Assembly (NCBI GenBank): GCA_963969395.1
Contig: OZ017797.1
Coordinates: 31,124,001 to 31,188,000, forward strand
DNA length: 64,000 bases
Origin: Pseudoscleropodium purum
Taxonomy: Eukaryota > Streptophyta > Bryopsida > Hypnales > Brachytheciaceae
Direction: 5' to 3'
Part shown: positions 26,901 through 36,653 of the stretch, one piece after another
Position numbering within the stretch: the stretch's first letter is position 1
Layout of the letters: each line of letters begins with the position of its first letter
Notes under the pieces: model-generated
The model's database searches: none
What the model was told of the DNA's origin: nothing
Seen by the model: only the letters and a program-made list of their open reading frames with translations
Program-made: the position numbers and the translations under genes

Positions 26901-29900
26901 GTATTTTTGCATTATCTGAAGTCAATGATTCATACAATAATGAGAAAGGATGATTTCCAAGATCACCCCTTTGTTGTTTATTAAGGGTTAACATTGCAAT
27001 TTGTTGTTGATAACCTTGTCCTAGTTAGAAAGGCTTCAAAAAAATATTGAAATTAAACAGAAGGACTTGGTTGTTGCATCATGTGATATTCAAAATTTAC
27101 AACAAGAGGTCCATTTTTCACATAAAATTCTTAACTTAAAATATACAATCTATAAAGGCTCAGAATTACTATGAAATAAAATTATGAAGAATTAAAATAC
27201 TCAAAATACATAATATTTCTTCTAATAATTTCCTTATCCCTCATATTATTTAATGGAATTCACTTTTCAAGGGAGTAACTCCTTTTGTCTCAAAATAAAT
27301 TTACAGTTTCTAGTGGAAATTGTGGATTTCTACAAATTTATTTTGAGATGGAGGGAGTATATTATTGATTTCTTGACAATTATTGTGATTAGAATGATTT
27401 CACAAATTTTGTACATAATTAATTAGGAGAATTAGGTAAAGAAGAAAATTTTAATAGAATTGTCAATAATAATTTATAATGCAACTTACAAATTGTATGT
27501 AGTGAATTAATGATATTGTTAATAAAAGTGGCCATGTCATTCAGGTCAAATTTTTGCAAAGTGAAATAAAGTCTAAAAATGAGGAAATAAAGACAATTCA
27601 AAGGACAAATGAGATTCAATGCCAACAACTGCAAACTACAATCTTCAAGCTCAAAATGGAAGAAAAGCAAAAGGTTAAAAATTTAGTTGTTTTTATGAAG
27701 CAATTACTTTTCAAATTTCAATTCGTATTATTCAATTTAAATTTTGATACAATTACATTTCAAAATAAAAACTCCTTAAAATCCAAAAAATGATTGGACG
27801 TACTTGTTGAGTGCAATTTATTCCTATGTCCTTCCAAACATTATTTTTTTTCCTTGTGTAATGAGACTACATGTTAAAACAAACTATGCCTTTTGTTCAT
27901 GCATGGGATTGTGTGAAGAGATTTAAGGTGAAACTTAGCATTTCTTCTCCCTTCATTCTAATAACACTTGTAGAGAAATGCCTTATTTGACCAGTTGCTA
28001 TATTTTTTGTGCAAAAAATCTATGAGATGATTTTAAAGATTTTCATACTATTTAAGATAAGTTTCAAAATTCACCTTTTTTATAATAATTTATTATTACA
28101 TTTGTATATATCTTTGCTATTAAATATTGAAAAAAAAATTTACAAATCAATTTGGTTTTATTTTACATACAAAAAACAATAGTTATAAAAGATTAACCCA
28201 TTAAGGTTTTTGACTATGTTTTAACCAGAAATGCTCCAAATCTACCATTTCTAGTACAAGTATCAAAAAAAATTTAATTTTAACACATGTACTTGTAGGA
28301 TTTTGTTGTACATTAGTATAAAAAGATGTGGGAATTTTCAGAATTTTCCATTGTGTAGATGGCAAGATATTAGCATTTGAATTGACAAAATTCATTTTTT
28401 TGCCTTGCAAAAAACCACACAGTTGCACTTTACAAAGTCACATTTGTATGGAAAAATTTCTAAAGTGGTATTAATCTTTGAATTTTTTGTTCAAAGAAAG
28501 TTGGCTACATGCTTGAAAATTTTTAGATAATTTGGAATTGTACAACATATAGAAAAAAAATAGTGAGTAGAAAGAAGTAGAGAATGATTCAAAACACTAA
28601 ATTGATAAGAATTTAATTATGGAATAGAAAAACACCAACCTCAATGGTTGTAATGGTGTCATAAACAATCAACAACCAATATTTTTATTTCTTTTCAAAA
28701 ATATTGAGAATTGAGTTAAATAAACGACTCCAAAATTTAATTTCAAGTAGAGATTTCATAACTATCTGCAAACCAAATTCCTCATAACTTTCATCTCATT
28801 AATCAAAATGGAATGATTCAATGCTTTCAACATACATATAAATCTAGAAAATTAATTTCAAATTTTTATTTCTTAAAAAAATGATTTTTTAAGAAATTTT
28901 TGGGCTACCAACCAAGCAATGAAATGACATATCATTTAATAACTTTTTAACCATGTAGTCAAAAGTTATGAAAATTGTTGTACCTTCAAGCTACTCCTTA
29001 GAAAAGTGTTGTGTGAAAATTTTAGCAAAAAATAAAGAAAAGATTCCATTTGTAGTGAGTTGCCCAAAATTGCTATGATGCCAAAAAATTGCTAGTTTAG
29101 TGGTTAAAGTATTCATTTAAGATAAATATCTTGATATACAAAGAACTCTTTACAACTAAATAAATCAAATGAATTAAAAAAAATTGATTGTAATGAAAAT
29201 TTACAATCCTATCCAATTACTTTATACATCAAAATTATTTTCTTTTTATTGAAGTGCAACAAATTCAACTTTTTGTTTTCCAAAATTAATTTTTACATCT
29301 CTTCTACATAATTTTGGGTCAATTAAGAGAATCCATGTGGCATTTCTTAGGAAAATTAAAATTGTGTATCAAATTTTACACGCTAATGTAGTATAAAGTG
29401 CAATATCTAAATTTATAATTAAATTAATTTCTTCAACATAATCTTTTCATAGAAGTTTCTAATCATTTGGGGGTTGTAGTTTTTAAGTCATAAATTTTTC
29501 TTCTAGACAACTGAGTTTTTAATAGCCAATTCTATGCCTTGTTGACTAGAATACTAGACAAAGTCCAAAATTTGATGTTCTAAAATATGCTTTCTATTAT
29601 TATTTAATGCCTAATATTTATTTATTTTCATGACATGTATTCTATTTTAGAAGTTTCATCTAATGAGAATATTATACTTGGCTATTAGGATTGGCTATTA
29701 ATAATTCTAAGAATATATGTTAAATTTTTTGGAAATTTTTTGGCATAGACAAAAAAATTGTAGAATAATGATGAAAGATCCTTAGTTAAATTTGGAAAAT
29801 TGATTAATTATTTGGTAGATAGTGCCAATACTCACAGTTGGATACAATCTTCAAAATATAATTACTTTATACTAAAACTTGTATCAAAGTTGCATGCTAG

Positions 29901-30768
29901 TAAAATATGGCTATTAATGCATGATTGCGAATTGCATATTAAAATGTTGTATAGTGTGAAGATATTGTTTTCAAAACTAAAGAGACTATGGAGACAGAAT
30001 TGCAAAGGCAAGTGCAACAATACAAAGAAAATGTGCACAAACTTCAAAAGCAAATCCAGATGCAAGTAAGAAGTAACAACTTATAAATAATTAAATTATA
30101 ATTGAATCTAATTCTTTAATCAAAGGACTCAAATAGGGCAAAACAACTACAATATTATAGTATTATATTCTTTTCTAAATAGAGAATGACAATTACCTTA
30201 ACCTCAAACTTGACATTATAGAATCCATCCCCAAAGAAATCACTACAATAAACCTTCTATGCAATAGAAACTTTTTATACAATCTCTTATATCACATGCA
30301 AAAACACTATTTTCTAATTGTCTATTTAGAAAGAAAAATTCCATTCTTATTGACTTTTGATTAAACCATTAATATAATATTATACCATATTATATTAGAA
30401 ATAATTTAAAAAACTCAATTTAAAATTCAAGATTGTACAAAAATTTGTCATATAAATGAAAACAGCTAGAAATATTGAAATAGTGCACAAATTTTTGCAA
30501 TGAACTTTTTAGTGTCTTTAATTTTGCAAATGACATTTCTTTTATGCCATCTATAATATTACATATAAATAGTATAGAAACAATTAAACATATCAAGCAA
30601 CTTTACCTCAAAGCACTGAATGATTTGTTGAATGGACAATTTGATGTAACAATCTTGTAATTTAAACCTAATATTTGGTTGTTGTATGTGATTGTGTAGA
30701 GTGAAGAGCTAAATAAGCACTATGGCTCTAACTTCCATTGGGGAGTAGAAAGAATGTGTAGATCATGA
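14851..30768 (+). CDS. Unidentified long coiled-coil protein, very large gene with AT-rich 3' half
   Basis: I do not recognise the family. Proposed exons: 14851-14997, 15495-15650, 17021-17091, 17250-17334, 17659-17715, 17967-18104, 19317-19358, 19735-19806, 20419-20553, 20955-21020, 21733-21809, 22443-22482, 22773-22865, 27025-27108, 27545-27673, 29985-30065, 30700-30768. They join in phase into about 513 residues. The first about 49 residues (IPDWSAINERLDSTLVQL ... MHYYADVTPDEGL) are probably globular; from about residue 60 the protein is nearly all heptad-rich coiled coil full of E, K, Q and L. No motor, ATPase or membrane segment is seen. The ATG follows a 5' UTR intron acceptor. Most introns are phase 0. 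Codon use shifts to A/T-ending after about 18.1 kb. The last exon ends in TGA directly before a good donor (ATGAAG/GTACAC), so the true 3' end is uncertain. It could be a centrosome/flagellum-type or golgin-like tether; this is a guess. Confidence 0.65.
18105..19316 (+). other. Long AT-rich intron of the coiled-coil gene
   Basis: A 1.2-kb intron between the exons ending QKEKD and beginning DMMVLHKD. It is AT-rich with no supported feature. It marks the point where the gene passes from balanced to strongly AT-rich sequence. Confidence 0.5.
23263..24230. repeat. Imperfect direct duplication inside the 4.2-kb intron
   Basis: Two successive blocks share ordered landmarks: CACTAGATAA at 23639 and 23869, AATTGCATCACA, GTAGGTGGTTGA-TG, GCTTGTAGATCATTATTG, CAATTTGG, ACACTAG/CCACTAG, AAAATGTGTCAAA-AACTAATT, and an outer pair AAGGTTGT-TTGTC at about 23263 and 24148. 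Second copies are diverged and interrupted by the TA microsatellite. Consistent with a segmental duplication of about 0.23-0.28 kb nested in a larger unit. Confidence 0.7.
23935..23975. repeat. (TA)n microsatellite
   Basis: About 20 uninterrupted TA dinucleotides, located within the second block of the intronic duplication. Confidence 0.95.
24640..25060 (+). mobile_element. Partial copy of the TTAACCCC-ended element
   Basis: Only the right end is recognisable. The terminal GGACTTTAGGGGTTAA at 25045-25060 and upstream words (CAATCTACCTATATGGTGAAA, then TTGGCAATTAAGAGTCTGTG) parallel the right end of the complete copy at 25235-26171. The left boundary is not visible and 24640 is approximate; the copy may be truncated. 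Confidence 0.55.
25069..25088. repeat. Short (TA)n tract
   Basis: About ten TA dinucleotides lying just outside the end of the partial TTAACCCC element. Confidence 0.85.
25235..26171 (+). mobile_element. Inverted-repeat element of about 0.94 kb, TTAACCCC termini, copy 1
   Basis: Starts TTAACCCCTAAAGGACTAG and ends with the near complement CTTTAGGGGTTAA. Similarity between the ends continues inward (GACTGTATTTTT against AACATAGTCAAGG). It has no open frame longer than 80 codons, so it is non-autonomous. A diverged copy in the opposite orientation is at 28193-29107, and the shared internal words (for example ATGATTCAAAACACTAAATT on the other strand) show that both belong to one family. The element lies inside the coiled-coil gene's largest intron. 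Confidence 0.8.
26757..26992. mobile_element. Inverted-repeat element of 236 bp, copy A
   Basis: Bounded by TTTAACCCC and AAGGGTTAA. A diverged copy with the same word order (GATGAATGA, ACAAAAGTACAACTATTCATC, AGGTCTTCTATAGTA, TTTTTGCATT, AAGGTTAA) lies at about 48268-48500. Non-coding; ends resemble the larger TTAACCCC family. Confidence 0.7.
27278..27359. mobile_element. Stowaway-like miniature element
   Basis: An 82-bp hairpin: the left arm ACTCCTTTTGTCTCAAAATA pairs with the right arm TATTTTGAGATGGAGGGAGT, flanked by TA. The CTCCCTCC end followed by TCTCAAAATA is the consensus of plant Stowaway (Tc1/mariner) elements. It sits in an intron of the coiled-coil gene. Confidence 0.8.
27674..29984 (+). 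other. 2.3-kb AT-rich intron of the coiled-coil gene
   Basis: Between the exons ending KMEEKQK and starting TMETELQRQ. It contains the second 0.9-kb TTAACCCC element in reverse orientation. The acceptor before 29985 (AAAGAG) is weak, so the exon start may differ by a few bases. Confidence 0.5.
28193..29107 (-). mobile_element. Inverted-repeat element of about 0.92 kb, TTAACCC termini, copy 2
   Basis: Runs from TTAACCCATTAAGG to TTTAGTGGTTAA. Its interior is the reverse complement of copy 1 over hundreds of bases by eye, for example AATAGTGAGTAGAAAG-AGTAGAGAATGATTC against the matching stretch near 25750-25790. Both copies are in introns of the same gene, in opposite orientation, so they could pair in the nascent transcript. 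Confidence 0.8.
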
Positions 30769-33719
30769 AGGTACACACCATCAAAATTGAAGTTTAGCCA
30801 TTATAGACATTAACCACAATTGATATGATGAAATGTATACACTTTGGCATTGAAATAAAATCATCGACATTTGTAATAATGTTTTTTTGTAAATTTGAAT
30901 GAATTTTATCCAAACTAAGATTAAATTAGCAAGAAAATACTAGTTAAAAAGGGTCTTTTTATTCTTGTATTAATTAATTTTATAGTAACATTCTTATAAT
31001 GATTGCAAGGAAAGGCGTCTCTATTTTTTTAAATGTTTATAATGTATCTTTATAGTTAAATATCACTTTGAGAAACAAAACAACAAGTAACTAATCTCTC
31101 AAAGTTTCTAGGTACAAAATAAGTTGGATGATAGGAGAAAGAAAACATGATTAAAAAAAAAAAAGTCAATTTTCTAGTAGATCAATTAATTCCTTATATT
31201 CCTATTGTTGTTTAAGAATTATTGAATGCTATATCATAACAGAAGAATTTTTGGAAACTTTACAAGTTCAACAATTATAAGATAAAATTCTAAAATTTTA
31301 TTTCTAGTTATTTCCATCAATTTAAAAAAAACTATTTCACCTAAATTAAAAGAAGCATGTATAAAACTTTTGTCCAATCATCACAAGAATTAAAAAATAT
31401 TTGATCTTCAAATTAAAAAAAATTAATAGCCTTCATTATAGACTGTTTTATATTTTACCCAACTACTTATAATATTAATAATATCTTAAATATTTGGTTG
31501 GCTTGTCAAATTGAATTTTACAAAGATAATCATTTTTGATGAGTTTAACAATAATTGGAATCAATGATATGTGTGAATCATCAATAAATGTATTTTGAAC
31601 TAATGAAGATAGAAATAAAAATCAACAAAAATTTGGAGCGCAATAAAACCAATTGCATTTTAAGATATTCTTTTTAGAATTTTTTTATACTATTGATAAA
31701 TTCCAAAAATGCAAGTCTAATAATTTCACGATTTTTTAACTTTGACACTTTCTTGTAAATTATTTGCTTTACGAAACATTCATTCCATTTGGATTTTGGA
31801 TTTATGTTTTGATTTTATGTGTTTTCAAAATTTGATAATGTTTGTATTTAATGAACCTACCTTTATGATATGGCAAACTTACTTAAATACATAAATTTAG
31901 TAAAAAAACATACTTGCATTTATAATTCAATGCTAAAACCTCACTCATTTGTAGTTGAAAAAAAATAAAACATTATTTTAAAATCAAAATAATGTTCTTG
32001 ACACTTTCAATCTATTTTTCAAAATTTTCAAAACAATTTAAGAACAATCTAATAATGTGAGACTAAATTTAAGAAATTTCACCTTATATCATATACATGC
32101 TAATGATTGGTCACACATGACTTAGCACTCTAGTTTCTAAATTTGACAATGTGGATACTATTAAAATCTCACAATTTTGGAAATGGTAAATACTACTATA
32201 GAATTTGTTCCCAGGGACAACAAAATTTTTGAGATTTTTGAATTTGAATTCACATATATTTGTAGCTACCAATATTATATAAAAGACACAATTGCTCTTT
32301 ACATAATCAATAGTTCAAATTCCATTATACATTTCAAAATTCAACTTTTCCTTCATCAAATAGTTCAAAGTGGTATTCTTGGTGATCAAGATGTCATATT
32401 ATTAGAAGTGAATGGTTATAGGTATCTAAATAATACAAATTTTTTCTATTTCTTTTTTCATTTAATTTACTTTCAACTTATAGTTAGAAGTTATTTTGAA
32501 ACAATTGTCAAAGAGAGATTAAAAATGCATAATCTTTGCAATAGAAAGTTTGTTTTTAATTTTTTTCAAAAAATGTACAACTTGTCTATACATTAGGATT
32601 TTAATAAACCCATACTTATGTTCTTAGTTTTGTAACAATCTAGTACAATATGTGTTTGAAAATAATCATTATAGTAATTATTTCACTATGTTCATAATGT
32701 ACACTAAAACTATAGTCTTAGTAAAAAGGCCATTAAAGTGCACACAATGTGGAAATTCTCCTAAAACTTGTATAATTAAAGATATTAGTCAAAGCATATA
32801 TGTAAAAGAAACTAAATATGAAAAATATAACAAAAATAATGGCCAAGCTCAATAAAATTCCATTTATAATTAATGTGCACGGTAGTCTATTTAGTTGCCA
32901 TACTTTTCAATTTGCATCCAGTCTCCTATCTTTTCTATCTTTTCTTTTACCTTTATCTTTAATTTCTTCATCGCATCAAACCTATCTATCATTTTTATCT
33001 ATTTATTTTGAAGATAAGTATTCTAAAGTAGTCATACTACTCTAAACATGAAAATCTTTAAGAATTTTAAAGACATATATTGAACAAGTAGTTTAATTAT
33101 TACCCTATAAATGCCTAAGACCTTAAAGTGGACTAAGACCAAACTTTATCATGTATGTGTCTTGGACATTTTTGATATATTGACAAAGTCGCCATACTTT
33201 TTGAACATGATAGACTGTTCTTTTCATTATCTGTAATATTTTGTATCATTTATTTAAATTTTGGCCTACGAAAGTCATCTTGAAGACAAAGGATCCTCAT
33301 CCTTCATCTTCAAAGAGGATCACATGTGCAAATGTACTAGGCATAAGCCAAACATCATACCTTCTATATATCAAATATATTTATTTTGAAAATGCTAAAT
33401 TCTTACTAAGCAATTACTGGCTTCTTTTTTATTTAATTTTATTGTTGCACCATATAGAAGATGATGATGTATATGTCCAAATTTTTAAATGATACATTCA
33501 TAATGAAACCCAACATTCAATGTACAGGATGAAAAAAATTAAAACATCCATTTCATTGATATAGGAATCCATATGAGCAACCACATGTTGAATACCATGG
33601 GCAAGATTTAAGCCTACTGTACATTGACTTTTTTCCACCTAGTTCACATAAAATCAACTCCATGTTGACTAAAGCACACAAGTGGCACCTCTTCTAGACA
33701 AATGAATTGAACACACAAG
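30769..33719. other. AT-rich intergenic DNA with exon-like scraps
   Basis: Downstream of the coiled-coil gene. The longest open stretch (32177-32596, 139 codons) has a random-looking Ile/Phe/Asn-rich composition. Within it, 32364-32421 looks like an isolated exon (acceptor AAATAG, 58 nt reading QSGILGDQDVILLEVNGY, donor AG/GTATCT). Nothing joins it into a gene. No other feature was supported. Confidence 0.4.
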
Positions 33720-34034
33720 TAAGGTAACAAGTTCAGAAATCGCCCACCTAAGAGCTGAAACTAAATTCTGGACAGGTGAAACGTCTTGAAATATTTTTCA
33801 GAAAATTTTCCTGGAAAGATAAGAAGAATTGGCATCTAACCCAAGTTGTTTCATATTTTTTGGAGCTTTTTGAAATTAGTTATGAAAATTTGAAGTTGAA
33901 GTGGTGAAGGGCTCTGAAATTGCCCACCCCCTAAAATGTACACTATTTGTACATCGCTGAAGGATATGAAATAGTTACATGTAAAAGCTATGTACATTTG
34001 AATAGGGTAGGCGATTTCAGAGCTTGTTACCTTA
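33720..34034 (-). mobile_element. TAAGGTA-ended inverted-repeat element, copy A (about 315 bp)
   Basis: Left end TAAGGTAACAAGTTCAGAA and right end TTTCAGAGCTTGTTACCTTA form near-perfect terminal inverted repeats of about 29 bp. The interior matches the other two copies in reverse orientation (CATCTAACCCAAGTTGTTTCATATTTTT-like, AGGTGAAACGTCTTGAAATA). Non-coding miniature element. Confidence 0.85.
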
Positions 34035-35298
34035 GGTCAGAAGTCTGAACAACTTAACAACTCTACTTCTAGTTTTACATACATCCACTGTCTTTGTCTT
34101 TCCTTTCTTTCTATATGGCAATGAAGATGGAGTTCAATCATGTCATTAAGAAGACATATTATTTCATTGATGCTAACAATTATTACTATAGACAAACAAC
34201 AAAGACCTTCAGCAAGATAACAATTTTCATTGTTCATGCAATTTAGAGAAGCCCCACTAACATTCAAGATATTTTTTGAGTTTTATCAACTATTATCCAT
34301 CAATTTTCATGTTGAACAAATTTTTTAAGGTACCCGAGACCATCTTTTGCTCTCTTTTTTCACTCTAAATAAAAACTTTATAGTTTTTTTCACTGAGTTT
34401 TTTCCAAATGTTTTCAAATTGCAACCAATCTTTTTCCCAATTCCACTAGCTAAACATTGGTTTCCCCAACAACATTGAGCCCGGTATCAAACTAAAGTAA
34501 AACTACCCATTACCATACAAATTTGTAATCTAGGTACTTTCGAGAAGCTATTTATGAGCTCTCATATTTTTCAAAGATTGAATTGTTTAAGAGAAATCAA
34601 TTGCAAAAAGAATGAAGACATTCTGACAAGAATCGAATTTTTTTGTGATTTTTCAAAGCTGAAATGTAAAACTGTGAGTAGACCCTTGTTGAAGTGTGGA
34701 CTGATGTGTCCGCTCTCCAATGCATTGCCATCATGATAATGGATTAGTAAGATCGTGGTAATAGATGGGGCCAGTGACGGAAATGGGAGGAACCTGTAGG
34801 TGGAAGAATTGGGTAAATGGTGGTTTTCGATAGTTCTACCCTTAAGTTACTTCGTCGCTGCTCACGCCTGTACCAAGCCAAAAGCCTGTCAAGCCACACA
34901 AGTCATTGGATCCATCAAGGTCATGGGAATTGAAGTTAGATTTGAACTCCCAACTTGCCGATTGTGTCAGAAGCTGTGGCTTGAACTATGTACCAAGTCA
35001 TTTAGATATAGGAATTATCTTTAAGGCTTTCCAAATCATTTTTGTTTTTTTGAAGACACTGTCCGAGATTGGATTCATTTGCGAGCTCTTGTGCGTACAA
35101 AGTAATGCATATCATGCCATGATCATGCTCTCAAGTTGATAAAAGTGGCACTGGAATAATAAGCAATGCAAGCCAAACACATTGGGATTGAAACTCGGAG
35201 GAGTCTTGGATTACATAGATGATTTCCGAACTGTCTGTCTCGGCTTTAAAAAAAGATACCATCCAACAAGATTTCAGTTCCGTCTCACAATCTGCACT
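34035..35298. other. Intergenic between two miniature elements
   Basis: About 34740-35280 has a more balanced composition than the surroundings but only short open frames (up to 77 codons) with no recognisable domain. No feature supported. Confidence 0.4.
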
Positions 35299-35626
35299 CA
35301 GGTAGGAGGCTCAAACTTTGACAGGGCATCAAAAGTGATCATGACTCAGAGGTACATTTTGCTTTCTTCAATGTACCAACTATGCACATTTCTGGACACA
35401 TTTCTGGAGGTGGTCGCTTTTGATGACCACAAATGACTACTTTTTTCAAACTTCAAAAATTTGTAACTAATTCCACAAAAGTTCAAAAAATATGAAACGA
35501 CTTGGGTTAGGTATCAACTCCACTTGTCTTTCAAGGAAAATTTACTGAAATTTTTTAAAGATGTTTAGCCTCCCCAAAATTCAGTTCCAACCCTTAAGTG
35601 GTCCATATATGGACCTCCTATCTTAA
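35299..35626 (+). mobile_element. GGTAGGAGG-ended inverted-repeat element, copy B (about 328 bp)
   Basis: Left end CAGGTAGGAGGCTC, right end GACCTCCTATCTTA. Interior shares, in the same order as 42152-42480, ATGAAACGACTTGGGTTAGGT (AAAACAACTTGGATTAGAT in the other), CCACTTGTCTTTCAAGGAAA, CCTCCCC and GGTC. Same family as copies A and C. Confidence 0.8.
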
Positions 35627-36653
35627 CTTATCATTTTTCCAAGTTTCACAACTTATATAGGTTCCAAACTTTGTCTTCTAACTACCTAGAAACAATCAAT
35701 CCATCCAATGTGTGGGGAGAACTAGGAGTTAGTTCATTGTTAGCTTGTGGAATTGGGGAAACAATTGGTTTTCATTTTGAAAACATCGTTAAAAAAACTC
35801 GCAAAAAATCTGTAAAATTTCTAATTTTTGGAGTAAAAAATAGAGAAGGAAATGCACTAGGTACTTGAAAAAACGGTATATTATGAGAATTAGAGGAAAA
35901 TAACTAGTAAAATAAAAAAACTATCTTGAATGTTGCTCTTCAAGATTAACGTTCTATTCCAAACTTCATTGTGCACCGCTCATCATTCAAGGAGTTAAGT
36001 GGATATATTTGTAATCTAAATGTTAGGCAATAGATTTTACTTTCTTAGATCAACATTTGGTTTACATCCAAAAAGTTTTATTTGTTGCTTTCATTGCTCT
36101 AGCTTAACCCTTCAATGACCAATTCCATTATTATATGGGCAAATATCAATTCAGAGTTCAATGAAGTCTATTAACCTTGAAGGGAAGGACAAGGCTTACC
36201 AATAAAGTAGTAGGTGCATTCCTCATTTCTATTGGTTGCTCCGGGGTTAATTGGGGTCAACATCATCCATTGCGTACCATTTTTGAATTGCTTACCATTA
36301 GTCTCTTCCCTCGGGGTCAAGACAACAAAATTTCACGACATTATCATAAGTTCAGAAATTGAGAACAGAAGCTCTGACACATGTACAATGCTTCCAATTC
36401 ATGGCAAGATTCTCTAAAAATCCAAGAAACCCTGCTTGCCCAAATCCTTCAAAAGGAGATCGAAGCCAGTTCTATGGAATCCTGAGGATAGATCAACTGG
36501 CCATGGGAATCATGTAAAAAAGTGAGCGCCCCTTGCAATATCCCAACTGCGGTAATTAATCTCTAGATGGGGAAACTGTACAAAGGGATGCCCTACCGGA
36601 ATGATTTTCCATTTTCAGTCAGAAAATGGGAAGAAAAAAACAAAATAATCCTA

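Larger units (their letters stand above)
22866..27024 (+). other. 4.2-kb intron filled with repeats
   Basis: The largest intron of the coiled-coil gene, between the exon ending HELQSLKIK and the exon starting LERLQKNIEIKQK. It contains a tandem duplication, a TA microsatellite, one complete and one partial TTAACCCC-ended element and a smaller 236-bp inverted-repeat element, listed separately. I found no extra coding exon in it. Confidence 0.55.

Noticed and set aside
32177..32596. A 139-codon open frame in AT-rich DNA
   Set aside because: Composition is Ile/Phe/Asn/Tyr-rich as expected from AT-rich random sequence, with no domain and no neighbours that join in phase.
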